A stretch of DNA of 10,148 bases from Gemmatimonadota bacterium (GTDB taxonomy: Bacteria > Gemmatimonadota > Gemmatimonadetes > Gemmatimonadales > Gemmatimonadaceae), in NCBI GenBank assembly GCA_947457715.1, contig CANGXK010000056.1:1-10148 (forward strand). Direction: 5' to 3'. The notes under the pieces were generated by a model, which was given only the letters and a program-made list of their open reading frames with translations, was not told where the DNA came from and did not search any database. Shown piece by piece: positions 1-6,250 of the stretch. Position numbers and translations under genes: made by a program. The first letter of the stretch is position 1. Each line of letters begins with the position of its first letter.

Positions 1-1
1 A

Positions 2-943
2 TGGCGCTTGCGATACATCAATGCGCACGCAGTCGGTGATGTCGAGGCGCACCCTGTGGATGCCCTGATCGATCCGCTGGCTTCGCCGGATCTGCCTGAA
101 AAGATGCTGGCGTTTCTCTTCGCGACGGAACCGCGGCTCTTCTCGGTGGTCTTTCCGCGACTGAGTCCGACCTCGCCCGTTCTGCGGGCCCCGATGGGTC
201 AGACGGCGTACCGCCGGCTCGAACGTGCGGCCAGTAGCGGCTCACTATTGCATGTCCCACATGAAGTCGGGGAATTGCACGCGTCGCTCTCCGGCAACTT
301 CCGGAAGAACTTGCGGAAGCAGGCGGTGCGCCTGCAGCAACTCGGTGAAGTCGAAGCGCAATTCGTTCGCGCCGAGGATTGTACGTCGGCGCATATCGAG
401 TCGGTCTTCGCGCTCGAGGCGGCCGGCTGGAAGGGGCGCGAGGGCACCGCGATCGCGAGCAACGGGCGCGACCTGGCGTACTATCGCGAGCTGGCCGCCG
501 GGCTGAAGGCGAGTGGCCATCTGGAGATCCACCTGCTGCGGGTCCACGACACCGTGCTCGCGGCGCATCTGGCCGTCAGAGTGGGCCGCACCCTGACGTT
601 GCTCAAGATCGCGTACAACGAGGCGTTCTCGGCCGTCGGACCAGGCAACATGCTGCTGCTCGAACTGCTTCGACGGGAGTCCGCGTCGCACGAGTCTACG
701 ATTGTCGACTGCATTACGGACATGCCGTGGCATGCCAATTGGCGGATGGCGCAGCGCCCTTATCGGAGCGCGATCTTCTATCCTCGGCGGCTTGTACCAA
801 CTACACTCGGCTACGGTGTGGAGGTCACGGTTGCGGTCTTGCGCCACAGTCTGCTTGCACGGCGGCTGATCCGGAGTGCCGGTGGGGCGTACTGGGCGCG
901 CAAGTTGCGATGGTTGTCCGGTGCCGCGCGGCATGGTGCATGA
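2..943 (+). CDS. CelD/FemAB-like GNAT acyltransferase (5' partial)
   Basis: Probable acyl- or aminoacyl-transferase of the CelD/BcsL (COG5653-like) group with a BioF2/Acetyltransf_6-type GNAT fold, common in exopolysaccharide and exosortase loci. The frame is open to the left edge, so the gene very likely starts upstream; the first in-window start is a TTG at 8 (311 aa from there). Numbering from that TTG, the recognisable core runs about 95-250: a basic patch with NFRKNLRKQ (98-106), an AAGWKGREGTAI block (138-149), a strand-rich LLRVHDTVLAAHLAVRVG stretch (177-193), and the GPGNMLL turn (211-217) typical of the second GNAT half. No signal peptide or membrane segment is seen, so it should act in the cytoplasm. 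The acceptor is unknown; glycan or cell-wall precursor modification is inferred from neighbours. It ends 271 bp before the PEP-CTERM gene and is probably not cotranscribed with it, since a sigma-54 promoter lies between. Confidence 0.8.
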   Translation, partial: WRLRYINAHAVGDVEAHPVDALIDPLASPDLPEKMLAFLFATEPRLFSVVFPRLSPTSPVLRAPMGQTAYRRLERAASSGSLLHVPHEVGELHASLSGNFRKNLRKQAVRLQQLGEVEAQFVRAEDCTSAHIESVFALEAAGWKGREGTAIASNGRDLAYYRELAAGLKASGHLEIHLLRVHDTVLAAHLAVRVGRTLTLLKIAYNEAFSAVGPGNMLLLELLRRESASHESTIVDCITDMPWHANWRMAQRPYRSAIFYPRRLVPTTLGYGVEVTVAVLRHSLLARRLIRSAGGAYWARKLRWLSGAARHGA

Positions 944-1020
944 TCGAGCGCCGGACCGTATGCCGGGATAGCGAATCGCATGGACGGTTGGCCTCATCGG
1001 TGACTCGCGTATGGGTGCCG

Positions 1021-1033
1021 TCCTGTGGCAGGA
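1021..1033. promoter_or_regulatory. Small dyad upstream of sigma-54 promoter, possible activator site
   Basis: TCCTGTGGCAGGA is a perfect 5-bp inverted repeat with a 3-bp spacer, about 140-150 bp upstream of the transcription start predicted from the sigma-54 element. That distance suits an enhancer site for a bacterial enhancer-binding protein, but a dyad this short can arise by chance. A second, imperfect dyad (ATGGGGGCAGCCCCGCAT) lies at 1103-1120. The rest of the 944-1145 gap holds nothing I can call. Confidence 0.2.
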
Positions 1034-1145
1034 ATCCATCAGGCGTCGTGAATGCTGCAGCTGGCTTCCGTCCGAAGGTGTTTGCGTAAGCCCGGTCAGC
1101 GCATGGGGGCAGCCCCGCATGGAAGGCCGTCGTTGGTACGCTCGG

Positions 1146-1161
1146 TTGGCACGCCAATTGC
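1146..1161 (+). promoter_or_regulatory. Sigma-54 (RpoN) -24/-12 promoter of the PEP-CTERM gene
   Basis: The sequence TTGGCACGCCAATTGC matches the sigma-54 consensus YTGGCACG-N4-TTGC at every conserved base, with exactly 10 bp between the invariant GG (1148-1149) and GC (1160-1161). It predicts a start near 1173 and a leader of about 42 nt before the ATG at 1215. Sigma-54 promoters need an ATP-dependent activator. In exosortase A systems the known candidates are the PrsK/PrsR histidine kinase and response regulator; neither gene is in this window. TGGCACG recurs elsewhere (for example inside coding sequence near 2683 and 7623) but without a correctly spaced TTGC. Confidence 0.8.
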
Positions 1162-1214
1162 GAGGGTACGTAGTTGATCGGTACGTGCGTCCGTCACCTC
1201 AATCCATCAGTCCA

Positions 1215-1922
1215 ATGCGTATCCTCCTTCCCCTTTGCGTTGCGGCGATTGTTTCTATGCCGGTCGTTGCCAGCGCCCAGCCGACGCAGTTCGACACGCA
1301 GGGCTGGCTCGATTTCCGTGGCTCGACGCCCAGCGATTTTGGCGGTCAGCTGGCTGGTGCCACCGTCGGACCGTATCGCGCCGGGTACTCGAATATGGAT
1401 CTGGCGTCGGCCATGACGAGCAGCGAGTTCGACATCTACTGCATCGATTGGCTGAGCGGCCTTTCCGATTCCAGGGTGAACGTGCTCACGCTCGGCGCCG
1501 CATCGACGAACGCGGGTCTGGTCGCTAAGTTCGCGCCGACCGCTGGCAACGGCGTGTCGCTCCCAAAGCTCCAGCAGGCTGCGTGGCTCACGCAGCAGTT
1601 CGACGTCAATGGCACCAACTGGCAGAACGTGCATCAGGCCATTTGGAGCCTGTTCGTGCCCGTCGGTAGTGGCAACCCGGGCCTTCCGACCCTCACAGTT
1701 GGGGCCGACAGTTATGTCACGGCCTCCGCTGCTGCCGTCGCCGGTGGATTTGACGGCCAGCAGTTCCGCGTGCTGCTCTCGGTCGATGAGCAAGGCCTCT
1801 TCAACTCGAATAATCAGGTCGTGATCGTGCGTCTTCCGGAGCCGCCCAATATGCTCCTCGTCAGTACCGCACTCTTCGCCTTGGTCTTCTTCGCTCGCCG
1901 CACGTCGCAGAGCCACGCGTAG
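1215..1922 (+). CDS. Secreted PEP-CTERM protein with possible thioester-like Cys/Gln motifs
   Basis: Predicted exported protein of 235 aa. Residues 1-21 form a signal peptide (MRILLPL, hydrophobic core, cleavage after ASA before Gln22). The C-terminus is a classic PEP-CTERM sorting signal: LPEPP at 207-211, a hydrophobic helix about 212-226, and a short basic tail (ARRTSQ). Such proteins are processed by an exosortase in the inner membrane and delivered to the surface or matrix; the exosortase gene follows. The mature part is rich in Gly, Ala, Ser, Asn and Gln and has one cysteine, Cys76 in YCID, plus two Gln-Ala-x-Trp motifs, QQAAW (120-124) and HQAIW (140-144). The ATG at 1215 was chosen because it gives a clean signal peptide and lies 42 nt after the predicted sigma-54 start; the frame is open back to an ATG at 1011, but that extension would bury the signal peptide. 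No Shine-Dalgarno is visible. The family is not otherwise recognised. Confidence 0.88.
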   Translation: MRILLPLCVAAIVSMPVVASAQPTQFDTQGWLDFRGSTPSDFGGQLAGATVGPYRAGYSNMDLASAMTSSEFDIYCIDWLSGLSDSRVNVLTLGAASTNAGLVAKFAPTAGNGVSLPKLQQAAWLTQQFDVNGTNWQNVHQAIWSLFVPVGSGNPGLPTLTVGADSYVTASAAAVAGGFDGQQFRVLLSVDEQGLFNSNNQVVIVRLPEPPNMLLVSTALFALVFFARRTSQSHA

Positions 1923-1981
1923 TCAGGGCTGGATCGCAAGAGATCTGCCCCAGGTCGCACGGTCGGAACACTGCGCTTCAT

Positions 1982-2011
1982 TCCCCTCGGTGACTCCGGT
2001 CGCTGAGGGGA
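1982..2011 (+). terminator. Strong hairpin with UNCG-type tetraloop after the PEP-CTERM gene
   Basis: A 13-bp stem, counting two G-T wobbles and a closing T-A pair, encloses a TCCG loop closed by C-G, i.e. the very stable cUNCGg tetraloop class. The arms are CCCCTCGGTGAC (1983-1994) and GTCGCTGAGGGG (1999-2010). It sits 60 nt after the PEP-CTERM stop and ahead of the exosortase. No T-run follows, so it is not a canonical intrinsic terminator; it could attenuate read-through or protect the 3' end of the PEP-CTERM mRNA. Confidence 0.5.
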
Positions 2012-2020
2012 TGTGCACAT
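2011..2020. promoter_or_regulatory. Perfect 10-bp palindrome ATGTGCACAT
   Basis: ATGTGCACAT directly abuts the hairpin. Its right half (CACAT, 2016-2020) can also pair with ATGTG at 2026-2030 over a five-base loop. It could be an operator for the exosortase gene or an alternative RNA fold. No matching factor is recognised, and chance is a fair explanation. Confidence 0.2.
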
Positions 2021-2146
2021 CCTTCATGTGACGTGCGTCTGATACGATTCATCGTCCACCTGTCCGCGGCGCACGACGTGGAGCTCAAGCGCCGACGCCG
2101 ATTCGCGTATGCAGACCCGCGTGGACACCGAATACAACCGACGATC

Positions 2147-3697
2147 GTGACCGCCTTCTTGCACGACAGCCGCATCGATTCAACGAGTCCCTTCAGTCCA
2201 CCGAAAGCGGTCACCCGCTTTGCGCTGGCCGTTCTGCTGCTGGGGTACGCCACGAGCTGGCAGCGCTTTCTGCATGTCTGGAGAGACAACCGAAGCTACG
2301 GCCTGCTCGCGGCCGCCTTCTGTTTGTGGCTCCTTTGGCAGGAACGGCACAGACTGGAGTATGAACGTGCCGATGTCGATGTGGGACTGACGGCCTTCGG
2401 CGCCGCCCTGTCGCTCGGTTGGCTCGCCGCCACGGTCATCAATGTGCAGGTGCTGCATCTCGGCATTCTACCCCTCATCCTGCTCGTGTGGGTTGGAGTA
2501 GTATGGGGCCGGAGCGCATTGCGACGCGTGCTTCCCAGTGCGCTGATCTTCCTTCTGGCCGTGCCAGTCTGGGAGCTCCTCACTGGCCCGCTCCAGCGGA
2601 TGACCGCTGTCGCCAATGGCGTGCTCGTCGCGGTCACGCCGGTCCAAGCCGTGGTTGAGGGAAATTTCATTCGATTTCCCTTTGGCACGATCGAGGTCGC
2701 ACAGTCGTGTTCCGGGCTCAGCTACTTCATGACCGCTCTCACGATCTCGGTCGTGTTGGGCCAGATGACCCTCAAGCACACGAAGGCCAAAGTCCTGGCG
2801 ATCGTCGTCGCCGTATCACTCGCGATCGTTGGGAACTGGCTTCGGGTGTTCGGGCTTGTCGTGATTGGATTCCGTACCAAGATGCAGTCGCCGCTCATGA
2901 ACGAGCACGCGACGTACGGCTGGGTCATCTTCTCCGTGGCGATGATCTGGTTCTTCTTGCTGACCCGTCGCATCGAGCGCTATGACGCTGCGCTTGGTCG
3001 GCGGATGCCGGATGTGGCTCTCCTCACCGGTGATCCGTCCTCAGCACTCCTCACGAGAGAGCTCCCTGGCGCCGGTGCGGCACCGCGGACGCGATTGATC
3101 GTCGCGTCGCTCGCGTCGCTGCTCGGACCGCTGCTGTATTTTGGATGGGGCGCGGTCCCCAAGGCGGCGGTCACGTCAGGCTATACCGCCGGCATCGCCG
3201 GCGATGCCTCGTGGGTCCGGGCACCGCTTGCTCCGGACACCTCCAACACCATGCGCTGGTCACCGGCCTATCACGGGGCCTCCGATCGGGAGGCCGCCGT
3301 GTACGCGCACGGCAGCGACAGCGTTCAGGTCGACCGTTTGGTGTACGGCACCCAGTCACAAGATGCCGAGCTCGTGAGTTCGGAAAATCGAATCGCAGCG
3401 CCGCAACAGACGATTTCCGAGTGGATGGCCGGTCCGCTCGACGAGAATCTGCGAATCGTGCGTGAAGCCGTCGTCCGCACACCGTCGGGGGTACGGCTGG
3501 TGTGGTCTTGGTATCGTGTTGCCGGATCCGTAACGTCCAGTCCGCTCAAGGCCAAGCTGCTGGAACTGATCGCGTTCGTCATGCGTGGCCCACCTTCGGA
3601 ATTGATTACGGCGAGCACGCCATGTGGAAAAGACAGTTGCGTGGCCGCTCGCGCGGCACTTTTTCACTTGGTTGCCGGTCGGACGATGCCGCGCTGA
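2147..3697 (+). CDS. xrtA: Exosortase with fused C-terminal EpsI domain (XrtA-like)
   Basis: Polytopic inner-membrane cysteine transpeptidase that cleaves PEP-CTERM signals, fused to an EpsI domain. The GTG at 2147 gives 516 aa and puts the first membrane helix about 20 residues in; the frame is open to a GTG at 2033 (554 aa), whose basic, non-hydrophobic extension I doubt. Numbering from 2033, the exosortase core spans about 59-315 with some eight hydrophobic segments. The catalytic residues are visible: Cys226 in AQSCSGL, Arg271 in NWLRVFG and His292 in NEHATYGW. A loop at 315-354 leads to another helix (about 355-373) and the EpsI (DUF3485-like) domain, about 380-550, with the family's VYGTQSQDAELVSSENRI stretch and the WSWYRVAGSVTSSPLKAK block (491-508). 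This fusion is typical of exosortase A-type proteins; the exact subtype is inferred. The neighbouring PEP-CTERM protein is the likely substrate. It converges with the aminotransferase 18 bp away; only a 4-bp stem (3704-3715) lies between. Confidence 0.93.
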   Translation: MTAFLHDSRIDSTSPFSPPKAVTRFALAVLLLGYATSWQRFLHVWRDNRSYGLLAAAFCLWLLWQERHRLEYERADVDVGLTAFGAALSLGWLAATVINVQVLHLGILPLILLVWVGVVWGRSALRRVLPSALIFLLAVPVWELLTGPLQRMTAVANGVLVAVTPVQAVVEGNFIRFPFGTIEVAQSCSGLSYFMTALTISVVLGQMTLKHTKAKVLAIVVAVSLAIVGNWLRVFGLVVIGFRTKMQSPLMNEHATYGWVIFSVAMIWFFLLTRRIERYDAALGRRMPDVALLTGDPSSALLTRELPGAGAAPRTRLIVASLASLLGPLLYFGWGAVPKAAVTSGYTAGIAGDASWVRAPLAPDTSNTMRWSPAYHGASDREAAVYAHGSDSVQVDRLVYGTQSQDAELVSSENRIAAPQQTISEWMAGPLDENLRIVREAVVRTPSGVRLVWSWYRVAGSVTSSPLKAKLLELIAFVMRGPPSELITASTPCGKDSCVAARAALFHLVAGRTMPR

Positions 3698-3715
3698 GTA
3701 GTCTGGCTGGGGCCA

Positions 3716-4882
3716 TCACGACCTCGATAACTGCTGTACCATTTTCTCCATGTCGTCCACCTGTACGCGGGCATGTGTCGGAAGTGTATGCAGCGTTGCG
3801 GCGAGCTCTGTGGCTCCGGTCAGCGCATGCGGCAACGCCTCGATGTGCGCGGCAAGTGCGCCGTACTCGGAAAGAATGCGCGGATACGAACGCACGACGC
3901 CGAGTGAAGCGAGCGCGATACCCACCGTTGGACGAATGCGCACCGGAAACCGCAGCGCTCCCGACAGCACTCCTGTATCGGGAGCCCGAAGCATCAGCCC
4001 GGCGCGGTGGCGTAGCGCTTGCTGGTAGTGTTGCTCATGTTGTCGCCGCTCTCCCAGTGCTGCCGTCTCTCGATCGAGCGCCTCAACGAGGAGCGAGGCT
4101 GAGGCGATCGTCATTGACCGCGGAGTGGACGGCACGTGGTAGACCGTCTCGCCGAGTCGAAGAGCGGGAATGGCCTGGGGAAGCCAATAGATCCACGGTG
4201 CCGACAGCAGCTCCGTGAGGGTCGCTTTCGCCAGCACGCTGAGCGAGGCGGCGACGCTAGGCAGGTCGAGCACGGGAGGGGCCGGAGCGTTGTTGCGCAC
4301 GCGAAGCAGCGCGCCTCCACCGCCGGCGTTCAGCCCCTTGCCACGACCAAAACTGAGAATCGACCAAGTGGATAACGCACCGCCACGCACTCCGTCGCGA
4401 GACCCGCCGGCATGTTGGGCCGCATCCTCGATCACCACCGCGCCAAACGGAGCAGCCTCGTGCTCGACCTGCGCCACATTCACCAGACGGCCGAACAGAT
4501 GCACGGCGAGTACGTGGGTGGCGCCTGCCGTGAGGCAGCGCCGGAGCGATTCCAGATCCGGTTCGAGCGAATCCGGCACGACATCGTACAGCATGATCCG
4601 GTATCCGGCACCAATCGCGGCCGTCCCGATGTCCGGGCAGGCATAGGCAGGAAGGGCGATGCACGGTCGCCGATCGTCGGTTGGGCGCGTGCGCAGCAAT
4701 GCGAGTATCAGCGCGGACGTCCCGCTATCGGTGAGCGTGATATCGCGACTGGGATAGGCCACAGCCAGCCGATGGGCCGCCGCCGTCATCGGCGCCGATC
4801 CTGCGTGCGCGCGAGCAGCCCGCCAAAGCGCACTGGTGTGCACTGCGGCATAGACAGGAGGGAGACGACGAAACGAAGGCAC
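3716..4882 (-). CDS. DegT/DnrJ/EryC1-family PLP aminotransferase
   Basis: Probable PLP-dependent sugar aminotransferase (fold type I), the class that turns keto-sugar nucleotides into amino sugars for surface glycans. Landmarks, numbered from a TTG at 4945 (subtract 21 for the GTG at 4882): DSGTSALI (73-80) for PLP phosphate, PAYACPDIG (99-107), HLFGRLVNV (149-157), EDAAQHAGG (173-181) with the Asp that contacts the pyridine nitrogen, and SFGRGKGLNAGGGG (198-211) with the presumed Schiff-base Lys203. The C-terminal domain is shorter and more degenerate than in well-studied members, and the total (388-409 aa) is within family range. The GTG at 4882 is preferred because VPSFRRLPP resembles the usual N-terminus; TTG 4945 follows directly on a stop codon. 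No Shine-Dalgarno supports either. It is the only - strand gene of the locus, divergent from the ATP-grasp operon, so it is regulated separately. Substrate unknown; no dehydratase or epimerase partner is in the window. Confidence 0.88.
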   Translation of the reverse strand: MPSFRRLPPVYAAVHTSALWRAARAHAGSAPMTAAAHRLAVAYPSRDITLTDSGTSALILALLRTRPTDDRRPCIALPAYACPDIGTAAIGAGYRIMLYDVVPDSLEPDLESLRRCLTAGATHVLAVHLFGRLVNVAQVEHEAAPFGAVVIEDAAQHAGGSRDGVRGGALSTWSILSFGRGKGLNAGGGGALLRVRNNAPAPPVLDLPSVAASLSVLAKATLTELLSAPWIYWLPQAIPALRLGETVYHVPSTPRSMTIASASLLVEALDRETAALGERRQHEQHYQQALRHRAGLMLRAPDTGVLSGALRFPVRIRPTVGIALASLGVVRSYPRILSEYGALAAHIEALPHALTGATELAATLHTLPTHARVQVDDMEKMVQQLSRS

Positions 4883-4998
4883 GTGGCATCTGGGTGGAAG
4901 AGCGCGCAGTCTGGGGAATGGCGGCGCGTCCGTAATGCTTGGCAATCATCGAGCCACACGAGAGCGCATCTCCCGATGGACGTCCGCGTTGCCACCTC

Positions 4999-5004
4999 AG
5001 GAGG
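4999..5004 (+). promoter_or_regulatory. AGGAGG, possible ribosome binding site for an earlier ATP-grasp start
   Basis: A perfect Shine-Dalgarno core in the divergent intergenic region, 10 nt before a TTG at 5015 that is in frame with the ATP-grasp gene. Using it would add 18 residues ahead of the GTG at 5069. Most genes here lack such a site, so it deserves weight, but the extension is not typical of the family. Confidence 0.35.
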
Positions 5005-5068
5005 CTGTGCGTCGTTGCTACGGTGTGCTTCATCGTGCCACTCAGACCCGACCGCTTTCCCTCGTGCC

Positions 5069-6250
5069 GTGACGACGATTCTTCTGACCGACCCTGAACA
5101 GCGCGCAGCGCTGGCCGCCGCTCGGGCTCTCGGTCGGCGGGGCTGGCGTGTGCTCACGATCGGCGCATCTCGTGGGCTCGCGGGGGCGTCGCGTGCAGTC
5201 TCGGCGCACTTTACCCTCCCGGGGACAGCCATTACCAGTCCGACGCGGTTCATACAGGTGGTGAGCGATATCGTCTGCCGCGAGGGCGTTGATGTGGTCT
5301 TACCGGTCACCGACGCCGCATCACGCGCTCTGCTGGGAGCAGATGCTGCTGTCGGCGCGAGGGTCGCGGGCCCATCGGCCGAGGCGTATGCGCGCGCCAG
5401 CGACAAGGCGGCGCTCCTCGACGTGGCTCGGCGGTGTGGCATTCGTGTCCCGAGGCAGTACGTCCTGGAGTCGCGAGCGACTGCCGGCAATGCGGTGGCA
5501 TCCGTGCACGGCGCCGTGGTCGTGAAGCCAGCCAAGTCGGTGGTGGTCGTGAACGGCCGAGTGACGGGTCTCAGCGTGCGCTTCGTCGCCGATCCAACGC
5601 GACTGGCCGACACGCTGGCACAGTATCCTGAGGAGGCGTTCCCGCTGCTTGTGCAGGAGCGCACCTTCGGCGATGGGGTGGGGGTTTTCCTGCTGCGTCA
5701 GCAGGGGCGGACGGATCTGCAGTTCGCGCATCGTCGTCTTCGTGAGAAGCCGCCCGCCGGTGGGGTAAGCACGTACCGCGAAGCCATCGAGCCGCCGCGC
5801 ACCCTGCTCGGTTCATGCGAGCGGTTGCTCGACACATTGGGGTACGCTGGACCGGCAATGATCGAATTCAAGCAGGACGCCCGCACCGGCGAGTACGTGC
5901 TGATGGAAATCAATGCCCGGCTGTGGGGATCGCTGCAACTGGCGATCGATGCCGGTGTCGACTTCCCCTCGGCGTTGGTGGAAATGACGCTGGGGCTGCC
6001 CATTACGCCAGCTCGCGGTAGCGGCGTGGGGGTGCGCAGCTTCTGGGAACTCGGAGAAGTCGATCACGCGCTGGCGCTGCTGCGGCGGACGCGCGGGCAA
6101 TTGCATGGACCGCCGGACCTCGCGGTTGGCGGCATGGCGGCGCTCCGCGCGCTGGCCGACCACCGCTGGAGCGATCATCCCGAGGTGTTTCGCTGGCGCG
6201 ACCCGATGCCGTTCGTTGCCGAACTTTCACGCTGGATCCGAGGTCGCTGA
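5069..6250 (+). CDS. ATP-grasp ligase (carboxylate-amine ligase-like)
   Basis: Probable ATP-grasp enzyme that activates a carboxylate as an acyl-phosphate and couples it to an amine or thiol; the substrate cannot be read from sequence. From the GTG at 5069 (393 aa): an N-terminal Rossmann-like pre-ATP-grasp part, about 1-105, opening with TTILLTDPEQRAALAAARAL and including VDVVLPVTDAA (74-84); then the ATP-grasp fold, with SDKAALLDVARRCGIRVPR (111-129), nucleotide-binding Lys153 in VVVKPAKSV, LLVQERTFGDGVGVFLL (193-209), and the metal-binding YVLMEINARLWGSL (276-289) with Glu280 and Asn282. The C-terminal 80 residues are less conserved. It is soluble with no signal peptide. TTG 5015, behind an AGGAGG, is an alternative start; the frame is open much further left, but that overlaps the aminotransferase antisense. 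First gene of a four-gene operon: its TGA is immediately followed by the GTG of the GT2 gene. Confidence 0.88.
   Translation: MTTILLTDPEQRAALAAARALGRRGWRVLTIGASRGLAGASRAVSAHFTLPGTAITSPTRFIQVVSDIVCREGVDVVLPVTDAASRALLGADAAVGARVAGPSAEAYARASDKAALLDVARRCGIRVPRQYVLESRATAGNAVASVHGAVVVKPAKSVVVVNGRVTGLSVRFVADPTRLADTLAQYPEEAFPLLVQERTFGDGVGVFLLRQQGRTDLQFAHRRLREKPPAGGVSTYREAIEPPRTLLGSCERLLDTLGYAGPAMIEFKQDARTGEYVLMEINARLWGSLQLAIDAGVDFPSALVEMTLGLPITPARGSGVGVRSFWELGEVDHALALLRRTRGQLHGPPDLAVGGMAALRALADHRWSDHPEVFRWRDPMPFVAELSRWIRGR

Noticed and set aside
940..1089. 49-aa frame on + beginning at an ATGA overlap with the acyltransferase stop
   Set aside because: The overlap geometry is suggestive, but the peptide has no recognisable features, no ribosome site, and codon use that is not clearly coding.
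245..1120. 291-codon open frame on the - strand
   Set aside because: Opposite the GNAT-type gene; low-complexity Arg/Gln/His composition typical of antisense frames in GC-rich DNA.
1011..1214. 68-codon upstream extension of the PEP-CTERM frame
   Set aside because: It would place an Arg-rich, Cys-containing stretch before a clean signal peptide and would start upstream of the predicted sigma-54 transcription start.
3698..3715. Possible terminator between the exosortase and aminotransferase genes
   Set aside because: Only a 4-bp stem (TGGC/GCCA) with no T-run; too weak to annotate.
5026..5040. TGGCACG followed by GC on the - strand ahead of the aminotransferase, a sigma-54 look-alike
   Set aside because: The GG-to-GC spacing is 9 rather than 10 and the TT of TTGC is missing.
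4412..5068. Long leftward extension of the ATP-grasp frame
   Set aside because: It runs antisense through the conserved aminotransferase, and its translation is Arg/Ser-rich with no domain; the family begins near 5069.
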